A stretch of DNA of 64,000 nucleotides from Nostoc sp. PCC 7524 (lineage in GTDB: Bacteria > Cyanobacteriota > Cyanobacteriia > Cyanobacteriales > Nostocaceae): assembly GCF_000316645.1 (NCBI RefSeq), contig NC_019684.1, forward strand, positions 1,240,001 through 1,304,000, written 5' to 3'. Below are positions 36,982-44,618 of this stretch, one piece after another. The stretch's first letter is position 1, and each line of letters begins with the position of its first letter. Position numbers and translations under genes: made by a program. The notes beneath the pieces were generated by a model. That model had not been told where the DNA came from, did not search any database, and worked only from the letters and a program-made list of their open reading frames with translations.

Positions 36982-38529
36982 ATGGCTAGATTCAGTTTGA
37001 GGCATTGGCTGCGCTGGTTTCTGGTTGTATGTTTGAGTTGTGTTTTACTCTCTGGTTGTAGTGTAAATCTGAGTGCTAGTAAAACTTTGCGGGTGGCGAC
37101 TGAACCAGCATTTCCGCCTTTTGAGTTTCAAGGACAAGGTGGAGAGTTACAGGGTTTTTCCATTGACTTGATGAATGCGATCGCTTCCTCTGCTAACTTT
37201 AAAGTTAACTTCCAAAGTCTGCCATTTGACGGCATCATCCCAGCCTTACAAGCCAAAACCGTAGATGCAGCCATTAGTTCCATTACTATCACCGCCGAAC
37301 GCGCTAAGACTGTGGCTTTCTCCCGTCCTTATTTTAAAGCCGGATTAGCGATCGCTATTCGTCAAAATAATCCAGAAATTACAGGTTTTGATCGTCTCAA
37401 CAATAAAAAAATCGCCGTCCAAATTGGTACAACTGGCGCAGAAAAAGCTAAAAGTATCCCTGGTGCAGAAATTCGCAGTTTTGATTCTGCGCCTTTAGCC
37501 TTACAAGAATTACTCAATGGCAATGTAGATGCAGTCATTAATGATGCACCAGTAACTTTATATGCCATCAATACAGGTAATCTCAAAGGCATTAAAGTTG
37601 TAGAACAATTATTAACAGAAGAATATTACGGCATTGCTACAGCCCAAAATTCACCCAATTTAGCACTTATAAATAACGGACTAGATACAGTATTAAAAAA
37701 TGGCACTTATGCCCAAATTTATCAAAAATGGTTTAAAGCTACACCGCCACAATTACCAGATAAATCACCGTTTGAAAATCAAGAAAACACAAGTAACGAG
37801 GGAATATTTAACTCAATAGGCGTAATTTTTCAGGCTTTACCAACTTTATTACAAGGTGCGTTAGTTACTCTCCAACTCACAGTTATTTCCGTCGTGCTGG
37901 GTTTAATTGGAGGTTCCTTAATTGGTATTGTTCGCCTCTCCAAAATTGCTCCTGTACGCTGGCTGGCGAGAGCTTATGTTGATTTCTTTCGGGGAACGCC
38001 ATTACTCGTACAAATTTTTATGATTTATTTTGGCATCCCAGCCATTCTTCAAGAACTGAACTTGACTTTTACATTTGACAGATTAGCGGCTGGGGTAATT
38101 GCCTTAAGTTTAAATTGTGCAGCTTACATTGCTGAAATTGTCCGTGCTGGAATCCAATCAATTGAACCAGGACAAGCAGAAGCAGCCAAATCATTAGGCT
38201 TAAATCCTCTATTAACCATGCGCTTGGTAATTTTTCCCCAAGCATTCCGGCGAATGTTACCACCTTTAGGTAATGAATTTATTAGTCTATTGAAAGATAC
38301 TAGCTTAGTAGCGGTGATTGGGTTTGAAGAATTATTTCGCAAAGGACAATTGATTGTAGCTGCTAATTATCGCCCCTTTGAAATTTACGCAGCAGTTGCC
38401 ATATTTTACTTATGTTTAACTCTGCTTTCTTCCCAAGCTTTTAGTCGCTTAGAAACTTGGATGAATCCGACTCAATCAGGCAAACTTCGGACAGCAACAG
38501 CTTATAAATTAAAGAATAACAAAGATTGA
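36982..38529 (+). CDS. bgtB: amino-acid ABC transporter, fused binding protein and permease
   Basis: This 515-aa lipoprotein fuses two functions. Residues 1-26 are a signal with lipobox LSGC (Cys26). Residues about 35-255 are a family 3 solute-binding domain (LRVATEPAFPPFEFQGQGGE). Residues about 290-500 are a HisM/GlnP-type permease with the EAA loop in EPGQAEAAKSLGLNPLLTMR. A fused protein of this type is BgtB of the cyanobacterial basic amino acid/glutamine transporter; the symbol rests on that architecture. The ATPase is encoded elsewhere. The start follows AGGAGG by 11 bases. Confidence 0.9.
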   Translation: MARFSLRHWLRWFLVVCLSCVLLSGCSVNLSASKTLRVATEPAFPPFEFQGQGGELQGFSIDLMNAIASSANFKVNFQSLPFDGIIPALQAKTVDAAISSITITAERAKTVAFSRPYFKAGLAIAIRQNNPEITGFDRLNNKKIAVQIGTTGAEKAKSIPGAEIRSFDSAPLALQELLNGNVDAVINDAPVTLYAINTGNLKGIKVVEQLLTEEYYGIATAQNSPNLALINNGLDTVLKNGTYAQIYQKWFKATPPQLPDKSPFENQENTSNEGIFNSIGVIFQALPTLLQGALVTLQLTVISVVLGLIGGSLIGIVRLSKIAPVRWLARAYVDFFRGTPLLVQIFMIYFGIPAILQELNLTFTFDRLAAGVIALSLNCAAYIAEIVRAGIQSIEPGQAEAAKSLGLNPLLTMRLVIFPQAFRRMLPPLGNEFISLLKDTSLVAVIGFEELFRKGQLIVAANYRPFEIYAAVAIFYLCLTLLSSQAFSRLETWMNPTQSGKLRTATAYKLKNNKD

Positions 38530-38601
38530 TACTCTATTTTTGAAGCAAATGTGTTTATGTTAACTTAGGTGTTGATAATAAAATCCATCTAAATTTAAGT
38601 T

Positions 38602-38880
38602 ATGAGTTACTCATTTGAGTCTAGACCCGAAAGGATTGATATATGTACAAGTTCTAGCGACAAAAAACTATTGCAGCAAGCTGCTGTTGAAAGTAATAAA
38701 AATGTGAATGAATTTTTGTTAGAACACGGTTTAATTGATGCTCAAGATACTTTAATAAATCGTAAAGTATTTGCACTAGATGATGAGCAATGGCAATCTT
38801 TTCAAAATGTCCTTGATTCTCCAACAACAGATAAACCTGCTTTGCGCCGTCTATTAACTGAGCGAAGCGTTTTTGAGTAA
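38602..38880 (+). CDS. DUF1778 (TacA-like) antitoxin without a toxin neighbour
   Basis: This 92-aa protein has an N-terminal ribbon-helix-helix region (RPERIDICTSSSDKKLLQQA) and a C-terminal toxin-binding segment ending ALRRLLTERSVFE, typical of DUF1778/TacA antitoxins. Those are normally followed within a few bases by a GNAT acetyltransferase toxin that modifies aminoacyl-tRNA. Here the next 90 bases are non-coding and the following gene is a minus-strand nuclease, so the toxin is missing. It may be a solitary regulator or a relic of a lost pair. Confidence 0.82.
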   Translation: MSYSFESRPERIDICTSSSDKKLLQQAAVESNKNVNEFLLEHGLIDAQDTLINRKVFALDDEQWQSFQNVLDSPTTDKPALRRLLTERSVFE

Positions 38881-38971
38881 TTTCCCTTGAATAATTTATA
38901 TATTGAGAAATTATCAAAGCGATCGCTACCTGTATTCTAATAGCCTGCTTGTTTCTCCTTCGCACTCTCAG

Positions 38972-39541
38972 CTATTTTCTCTTATTAAAACTGCGATATT
39001 CCCACGGGTTAATAAATTTAGCATCACCCCAAATCCCAACTTTCTGCTGCTGCGCTTGAGCTTCTGCTTGCTGCACTAATTCTTTACTAGGACACTTGTT
39101 TAAATAGGGACGATAAACCTTAGCTAATCCTTCCTGTAACAAAACTTGTTGGACAAAAGTACCATCTTGTAATCGTACCTCTGCAACTTTGCGTCCATAA
39201 CGATCGCTATCCGTAATCTTCAAGGTAACGCGATCGCCATTTTGTCTAACCAATTGCTCTAATCTTGTTTGTGCTTTCACACCCCAATTAAATTGATTGC
39301 GATCGCCAGCTCTTTTACTAGCCTTTTCTTGACGAGAATGGGGTATTTCTGGCGCATCCATACAAGCAAAGCGCACAGTAAATTTATTACCCTTGGCATC
39401 TCTAATTAATAAAGTATCACCGTCACTAACTCGCTCAACCAAGTCTCCTGATACACCAAACAGGCGATTACAACCCATCAAGCCTAAAATGATAAATGCT
39501 GCACCTAATACAATTAGTAAATTTTTGTGTAGTTTAGTCAT
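38972..39541 (-). CDS. thermonuclease-family lipoprotein (SNase-like)
   Basis: This 189-aa protein has an N-terminal lipoprotein signal (LLIVLGAAFIILGLMGC, Cys24). The staphylococcal-nuclease-like domain shows VERVSDGDTLLIRDAKGNKF, VRFACMDAPEIPHS, KITDSDRYGRKVAEVRL and GLAKVYRPYLNKCPS. The arginines and acidic residues of the SNase active site are largely present, so extracytoplasmic nucleic-acid cleavage is plausible. Its upstream region is shared with the divergent ArsR-type regulator. Confidence 0.88.
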   Translation of the reverse strand: MTKLHKNLLIVLGAAFIILGLMGCNRLFGVSGDLVERVSDGDTLLIRDAKGNKFTVRFACMDAPEIPHSRQEKASKRAGDRNQFNWGVKAQTRLEQLVRQNGDRVTLKITDSDRYGRKVAEVRLQDGTFVQQVLLQEGLAKVYRPYLNKCPSKELVQQAEAQAQQQKVGIWGDAKFINPWEYRSFNKRK

Positions 39542-39643
39542 TACTTCTTCTCCCAGTCCTCAGTCCCCTATCCTCGCCCCATGAGATGTTTATAATACTA
39601 ATTAGTTATTCAACTATTTTATTATTGACTATTGAATCTGCCT

Positions 39644-40006
39644 ATGCCGAAAAATAAGCCATCTCAGGCTGATTCAGATATATTTGCGGCAGTTGCTGAC
39701 TATTTTAAAATGCTATCGGAGGCGAGTCGGCTGCAAATTTTAGCGTGTCTTAAATCAGGGCCGATGAATGTGATGGAACTAACAGAAGCTACTGGTTTGG
39801 GACAAGCAAATCTGTCCAAGCACCTGAAAGTTTTAACCCAAGCCGGGATTGTCATTCGTCAACCCAAAGGTACGAGTGCTTTTTATGAGATTGCCGATCC
39901 GATGATTTTTGAGCTTTGTGAATTAGTGTGCGATCGCATTAGCGAACGAATCCTACAACAAGCCGAAAATCTCAAAGCTTTACAGAACACAAAAACGATT
40001 TTTTAA
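39644..40006 (+). CDS. ArsR/SmtB-family transcriptional regulator, possible sulfide/redox sensor
   Basis: This 120-aa winged-helix repressor has MLSEASRLQILACLKSGPMN in helices 2-3 and the recognition helix region ATGLGQANLSKHLKVLTQAG. The classic ELCVCDL metal box of SmtB is missing. Cysteines instead lie at 35, 92 and 96 (ILACL; ELCELVC), a layout reminiscent of the (poly)sulfide-sensing SqrR/BigR group but with different spacing. I use ATG 39644; a TTG lies 12 bases upstream. Next to D1'-type psbA and 4.6 kb from a sulfide:quinone oxidoreductase, a low-oxygen or sulfide sensor is inferred. It ends 60 bases before convergent psbA. Confidence 0.88.
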   Translation: MPKNKPSQADSDIFAAVADYFKMLSEASRLQILACLKSGPMNVMELTEATGLGQANLSKHLKVLTQAGIVIRQPKGTSAFYEIADPMIFELCELVCDRISERILQQAENLKALQNTKTIF

Positions 40007-40008
40007 CC

Positions 40009-40037
40009 AAAAAAAAGCACCCTAATTCTAGGGTGCT
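40009..40037 (-). terminator. psbA rho-independent terminator
   Basis: On the minus strand AGCACCCTAGAATTAGGGTGCT is followed by a run of T residues (plus-strand A-tract at 40009-40015). It lies 30 bases after the psbA stop codon. Confidence 0.92.
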
Positions 40038-40066
40038 GGAGTACCAAGCAGTATAAAAGTAAGCAA

Positions 40067-41149
40067 CTAGCTAGCAATGGACGGAGCAGCAAGGGCAATT
40101 GGTTGAGCTTCACCAGATGCTAAGTCTAGAGGGAAGTTGTGAGCATTGCGCTCGTGCATCACTTCAATTCCTAGATTGGCTCTGTTTAACAAATCTGCCC
40201 AGGTATCAATGGTGCGTCCTTGGTGATCCAAAATCGAGTTATTGAAGTTGAATCCATTCAAGTTAAACGACATGGTGCTGATACCCAAAGCCGCAAACCA
40301 AATACCAACTACAGGCCAAGCAGCTAGGAAGAAGTGTAAAGAACGTGAGTTATTAAAGCTGGCATATTGGAAGATTAACCGTCCAAAGTAACCGTGCGCC
40401 GCTACAATGTTGTAGGTTTCTTCTTCTTGACCAAACTTATAACCAGCATTAGCTGATTCTGCTTCTGATGTTTCCTTCACCAGTGTAGAAGTTACCAAAG
40501 AACCGTGCATTGCAGAGAACAAAGCCCCACCAAACACTCCAGCCACACCAATCATGTGAAATGGGTGCATGAGAATATTGTGTTCCGGTGAAAACACAAT
40601 CATAAAGTTGAATGTGCCGGAAATACCCAACATCATGCCATCAGAAAAACTACCTTGCCCGATGGGATAAATCAACAACACAGCTGTAGCAGCCGCAACG
40701 GGAGCAGAAAAAGCCACAGGAATCCAAGGACGCATTCCTAAACGGTAGCTTAATTCCCATTGCCGACCCATATAAGCATAGATAGCAGTCAGGAAGTGCA
40801 ACACAATCATTTGGTAAGGGCCGCCATTGTATAGCCATTCATCCAAAGAAGCTGCTTCCCAGATGGGGTACAAGTGCAAACCAATCGCCGCCGAAGTGGG
40901 AACTACGGTAGCAGTGATGAGGTTATTGCCGTAGAGCAATGAACCAGAAACAGGTTCGCGGATACCGTCTACATCCACAGGAGGGGCAGCAATAAACGCC
41001 AGAATAAAGACAATCGCCGCAGTTAAAGCCGTGGGAATCAGGATCACGCCAAACCAGCCAATATACATCCGATTTTCTGTACTGGTGATCCAGTTACAGA
41101 ATCTATCCCATAAGTTTGTGCTACTGCGCTGTTCTAAAAGTGTTGTCAT
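40067..41149 (-). CDS. psbA: photosystem II D1 protein, D1' (low-oxygen) form
   Basis: This 360-aa D1 reaction-centre protein keeps the essential residues: D61, Y161 (TyrZ), D170, H190, H198, H215, S264 and H272. The C-terminal processing region is [11 protein letters not shown]. It differs from house-keeping D1 at all three positions that define the D1' isoform: Ala80 instead of Gly, Leu158 instead of Phe and Ala286 instead of Thr. Residue 130 is Gln. D1' genes are established to be induced under micro-oxic conditions in Synechocystis, Anabaena and Thermosynechococcus. The promoter region is separated from the gene by a repeat element (41219-41400). Confidence 0.97.
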   Translation of the reverse strand: MTTLLEQRSSTNLWDRFCNWITSTENRMYIGWFGVILIPTALTAAIVFILAFIAAPPVDVDGIREPVSGSLLYGNNLITATVVPTSAAIGLHLYPIWEAASLDEWLYNGGPYQMIVLHFLTAIYAYMGRQWELSYRLGMRPWIPVAFSAPVAAATAVLLIYPIGQGSFSDGMMLGISGTFNFMIVFSPEHNILMHPFHMIGVAGVFGGALFSAMHGSLVTSTLVKETSEAESANAGYKFGQEEETYNIVAAHGYFGRLIFQYASFNNSRSLHFFLAAWPVVGIWFAALGISTMSFNLNGFNFNNSILDHQGRTIDTWADLLNRANLGIEVMHERNAHNFPLDLASGEAQPIALAAPSIAS

Positions 41150-41218
41150 ATTTGGTTATGAGTGCGAATAGAGGGAAATACAACCAATTCATAATTACGT
41201 AGCTAGCTTTACCAAGAA

Positions 41219-41400
41219 AGGCAGAGGGCAGGAGGCAGGAGGCAGAAGGAAATACTGACTCCTGTCCTCTGCCACGACCGGAAGGGAGTAAGGGTTTAAA
41301 GCCCCCTCTGAACTTTTGTTCAGTGGCTACAAGTCAGAAGGGGTTTGAATCCCCTTCTGACTTGAACCTTCTGCCTTCTGCCCTCTGCCTCCTGCCTTTT
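41219..41400. repeat. spacer element with inverted GGCAGGA-type arms
   Basis: The left arm (41219-41250, AGGCAGAGGGCAGGAGGCAG and on) is nearly complementary to the right arm (41367-41400). Between them are hairpins, including AAGGGGTTTGAATCCCCTT. The design and inner CAGTGG-type hairpin resemble the 9212-9541 element. It sits between psbA and its likely promoter. Confidence 0.8.
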
Positions 41401-41519
41401 TCAACAGAGGGGTACGGAAAGAGTAGTGTCTACGTAATTAAGAAAGTCAGATGCAGCCTGAGTTGTCAGGGAAAGCATCTGTAGCTTTCGGTGAATTGGT
41501 GTAATTTGTCGTATATCAA

Positions 41520-41537
41520 TTATATAACTGTATAGTT
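41520..41537. promoter_or_regulatory. candidate operator in the psbA/NMO spacer
   Basis: TTATATAACTGTATAGT (41520-41536) matches the reverse complement of 44351-44367 at 16 of 17 positions. The core AACTGTATAGTT is an interrupted palindrome, fitting a dimeric repressor such as the nearby ArsR protein. The regulator assignment is inference. Confidence 0.5.
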
Positions 41538-41649
41538 GTAGAGTTGTCAAGAGGCAATTTTAAACTTGTGCTTCTGGGTATAGAAGCTCTATAGCCATAA
41601 AAAGGCACACTGAGATGGTAAGATTACTTTTCAGTTATTTAGTTAATAA

Positions 41650-42744
41650 ATGAGCAAATCTGTCATGAACCACATCCTCCCTCCCTTGCGGATTGGTCAA
41701 CATATTGCCCGCTATCCCATCATGCAAGCTGCAATGGCGGTGCGGGTATCTGGCGCGAAATTGGCTGGAGCAGTTGCCAACGCTGGAGGTGTGGGGATGA
41801 TTGCTTCTTTGGGAATAGGTTTAGATTCTCCCTACTTTAATCCACGTCAACGCAGTAGTTTTTTTACAGCCAATCGACTGGCTTTAATTGATGAATTAGC
41901 CAAAGCCCGCCACATCAGCCCCGATGGTGTGATAGGTGTCAATATTCTTGTCGGTACTAAAGATTACTCCGTGTTAGCCCAAACAGCAGCAGCCGAGGGA
42001 GCAAATCTGATTGTTACAGGGGGAGCATTGCCCTTAACTTTACCAGAGTACACCGCCGATTATCCTGATGTTGCCCTGGTGCCGACTGTCGCCAATGTAG
42101 ACTCAGCACAGTATCTGTGTCAGACATGGAAAAGTCGATATAATCGCCTACCCGATGCCTTAATTTTAGAAAATTGCCAGAAAGTAGGGGGACATTTTAC
42201 CCAATGTGAACAGATAAACATTCCAGGGTTTTCCATTGGGTGGGTAATTTCGCAAGTACGGGAATATTTAACCGAAAAAATGGGTGTGAGGATACCGTTG
42301 ATTGTGACAGGTGGAGTTAGCGATCGCAACGATATTGATCAAATGTTAGCAATGGGAGCGGATGGCGTACAAATGGGTACTCGTTTCATCACCACAATTG
42401 AATGTGATGCCCATCAGAGTTATAAAGAACGTCATTTACAAGCGAACGCCGAAGATATCGTCACAGTACCCAGTCCCGTAGGCAAACCCAGCCGGGCATT
42501 ACGCAATTCCTTTGCAGAGCAGATTATGACAGATTCATCACAGCAACGGCGATGTATTGCCAACTGTTTAGAAATCTGTCTATTTCGAGACAAAGGTAAA
42601 ACCTATTGCCTACTTAATGCCCTAGCTCAAGCTGCCCGTGGTGACGTGGAAAATGGTTTAATTTTCTCCGGTGCTAATGTCACTCATACTGAGCGCATCA
42701 TCTCTGTTGCAGAGCTGATGGCAGATTTGACAGCCAAGGTCTAG
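41650..42744 (+). CDS. nitronate monooxygenase/FabK-like flavoprotein
   Basis: This 364-aa TIM-barrel FMN protein belongs to the 2-nitropropane dioxygenase family. Visible features are IMQAAMAVRVSGAKLAGAVA, NAGGVGMIAS, the glycine-rich PLIVTGGVSDRNDIDQMLAM and GADGVQMGTRFITT. It has an extra C-terminal segment with several cysteines (RCIANCLEICLFRDKGKTYC). Members oxidise nitronates or act as enoyl-ACP reductases; the substrate is unclear. Its 3' end overlaps the convergent flavoprotein gene by 47 bases. Divergent from D1'-type psbA, it is probably part of the same low-oxygen locus. Confidence 0.85.
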   Translation: MSKSVMNHILPPLRIGQHIARYPIMQAAMAVRVSGAKLAGAVANAGGVGMIASLGIGLDSPYFNPRQRSSFFTANRLALIDELAKARHISPDGVIGVNILVGTKDYSVLAQTAAAEGANLIVTGGALPLTLPEYTADYPDVALVPTVANVDSAQYLCQTWKSRYNRLPDALILENCQKVGGHFTQCEQINIPGFSIGWVISQVREYLTEKMGVRIPLIVTGGVSDRNDIDQMLAMGADGVQMGTRFITTIECDAHQSYKERHLQANAEDIVTVPSPVGKPSRALRNSFAEQIMTDSSQQRRCIANCLEICLFRDKGKTYCLLNALAQAARGDVENGLIFSGANVTHTERIISVAELMADLTAKV

Positions 42745-43705
42745 CACCGACAGCACGGCGAATTTCCCGCCAAATCTGCGTTGCAGCCAATGCGCCATCA
42801 CCCGCAGCAATCACCACTTGATTTAAGCCTACCTTCAAGTCTCCAATCGCAAAAATGCGCGGGTGAGAAGTCCGTCCCATCTGGTCTGTTACTAAATATC
42901 CCCCTTTTCGCTCCAAATTAAACTTTTCTAGATAGGTATTGTGATAACGCGAACCCATTGAGATTAAACCAGTTGCCAACTCAACCACCGCACCATCCAC
43001 CAATTCCACACCTGTCATGTGATGGTTTTTACCCAAAAATTGCTTAATTGGTGTTTCCACCAAGCGATAACCATACTGCTGCAATTTAGAACGTAATTCT
43101 GCACTCACAGTAAATAATCCATGAGTAAAGATAGTAATGTAGGGCGTAAACCAACTCAAATTAAACACCATTTCCTCAATACTGGCCTCACTTCCTGCAA
43201 AAAACCCGCATAGTTTATCAGCCATTTCATAGCCATCGCACACCATACAAACGTGTAAGTTATAGCCAGCGTATTCAAACACATTCTGCATATTTTCCAA
43301 AGGTGGCAGATGGTCAATAATCCCACTAGCCGCAATCAGGTACTTAGCGCGCAACACAGAGTAAATACTATTTTGACGACCAACTTTCACCCGCACCGCA
43401 AAAGTATTGCCCTCGTCCACCACCTCCTCAACATAAGCATTTAAAAAATCCCCATCCAAAGAGTCATAATGCTTTTTACCTTGTTGCAACAACACACGCC
43501 CAGGAGTATCAGGAGGCAAACCCAGATAATTATGTAATTCCTGCATCCAGAAAGAACGCGCCTTACCCTTATCAATAATTAGACTTGAAAGCCGATATCT
43601 TTGTAAATAAATACCAGCCGACAACCCCCCAGCACCACCCCCAACAATAATTGCATCATAAACATGATCCAAACGTTCCGAAACATTACCTTTTGATAAC
43701 TGCAT
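42698..43705 (-). CDS. FAD-dependent thioredoxin-reductase-like oxidoreductase
   Basis: This 335-aa flavoprotein has IIVGGGAGGLSAGIYLQRYR at the N-terminus for FAD and HPRIFAIGDLKVGLNQVVIA at the C-terminus. A CxxC-like CMVCDGYE stands where thioredoxin reductases have CATC. The second nucleotide-binding region (LCGFFAGSEASIEEMVFNLS) lacks the usual GxGxxA/G and HRR motifs, so NADPH use is doubtful. It may use another electron donor. It is 69 bases upstream of nothing coding on its own strand but lies 69 bases downstream of the Rieske gene, so co-transcription with it is likely. Confidence 0.85.
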   Translation of the reverse strand: MQLSKGNVSERLDHVYDAIIVGGGAGGLSAGIYLQRYRLSSLIIDKGKARSFWMQELHNYLGLPPDTPGRVLLQQGKKHYDSLDGDFLNAYVEEVVDEGNTFAVRVKVGRQNSIYSVLRAKYLIAASGIIDHLPPLENMQNVFEYAGYNLHVCMVCDGYEMADKLCGFFAGSEASIEEMVFNLSWFTPYITIFTHGLFTVSAELRSKLQQYGYRLVETPIKQFLGKNHHMTGVELVDGAVVELATGLISMGSRYHNTYLEKFNLERKGGYLVTDQMGRTSHPRIFAIGDLKVGLNQVVIAAGDGALAATQIWREIRRAVGARPWLSNLPSALQQR

Positions 43706-43774
43706 ATTCTCACCTATTTCCTCTTAAAAAAACTCTCCGCGCCCCTCTGCGTTAACCTCCGCGCCCCTCCGCGT

Positions 43775-44323
43775 TTAAACCCACCAAGGCTTTTCCCCAG
43801 TCCGGGGGTCTATTTCTTGCCAAGGCGAAATCCAAACATAATCATCCTTAACCTGCACATGAACCAACTTCAGAGGACGATTAGCAGGTCCCCGTTCTAC
43901 AGAACCTTGGGCATCATAGCGAGAACCATGACAAGGACATTGGAACTGTTCATCAACAGGATTCCAAGGAAAAGTACAACCCAAATGGGTACAGTTATTA
44001 ACAATACCCATTGGCTCAAGAGTCCCATCTTCCCGAACAGTTAAATAGGTAGGCTCACCAGCCAATCCAGCGATTAAAGCCCGTGTTCCTGGTGCTTCAG
44101 CTAAAATTTGACTGGCTGGGATGGGATGACCGATTTGGTCTTTAGCGAGGATGCTACCATCTGCATCAGTGTTTTCGGCTGGAGGTACGAAAAACCTAGT
44201 CGCTGGATATAAGGCAGCACTGGCTGTAGCTGCAACAATGGCTCCAGAGAAGAAATTCAGTAACTGCCGTCTAGACATAGAAGGATTGGACAGACTCAAG
44301 CTATCATCCATAAACTTTCTCAC
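43775..44323 (-). CDS. petC: Rieske iron-sulfur protein, PetC type
   Basis: This 182-aa Rieske protein of the cytochrome b6f type begins with a Tat-like N-terminus (SRRQLLNFFSGAIVAATASA). The [2Fe-2S] ligands are in CTHLGC (Cys111, His113) and CPCHG (Cys129, His132), with Cys116 and Cys131 forming the disulfide. Cyanobacteria carry several petC paralogues. The short form, and its position beside D1'-type psbA and a sulfide:quinone oxidoreductase, suggests an alternative PetC for low-oxygen or sulfide conditions rather than the main one next to petA. The flavoprotein gene follows. Confidence 0.9.
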   Translation of the reverse strand: MRKFMDDSLSLSNPSMSRRQLLNFFSGAIVAATASAALYPATRFFVPPAENTDADGSILAKDQIGHPIPASQILAEAPGTRALIAGLAGEPTYLTVREDGTLEPMGIVNNCTHLGCTFPWNPVDEQFQCPCHGSRYDAQGSVERGPANRPLKLVHVQVKDDYVWISPWQEIDPRTGEKPWWV

Positions 44324-44350
44324 TCTTTACTAATATTTATTTATTATACT

Positions 44351-44367
44351 ACTATATAGTTATATAA
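44351..44367. promoter_or_regulatory. candidate operator in the Rieske/SQR spacer
   Basis: ACTATATAGTTATATAA contains the perfect palindrome ACTATATAGT. It lies 28 bases before the Rieske start, where it would overlap the promoter. It matches the motif at 41520-41536 in reverse complement with one difference. Confidence 0.5.
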
Positions 44368-44618
44368 AATTTTTGGGAGATTTATCAAAAAAATACCAAC
44401 GACTCAGCAAATAAAATCTCTCTTCCCTACTGCTTTTTTGCCGTCAGTATCTTAATTAAAAGTAATACAAGAGTTCTGATGGCTGACGAATGATAATAAT
44501 AGAAATCAATCTATGATATGGCATCCCAAAATCCTGGATGAAGAATCTCAAAGTAGCCTGTAGCCTTTAGCCCTTATCGTTCCTAGCAAAACAATCAAAT
44601 ATTTGGAGATTTCCTGCA

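Larger units (their letters stand above)
41150..41649. other. 500-base divergent spacer between psbA and the nitronate-monooxygenase-like gene
   Basis: It holds the repeat element 41219-41400 near psbA and an AT-rich part with the motif 41520-41537 near the divergent gene. Promoters of both genes should lie in 41400-41649. No coding frame is supported. Confidence 0.55.
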
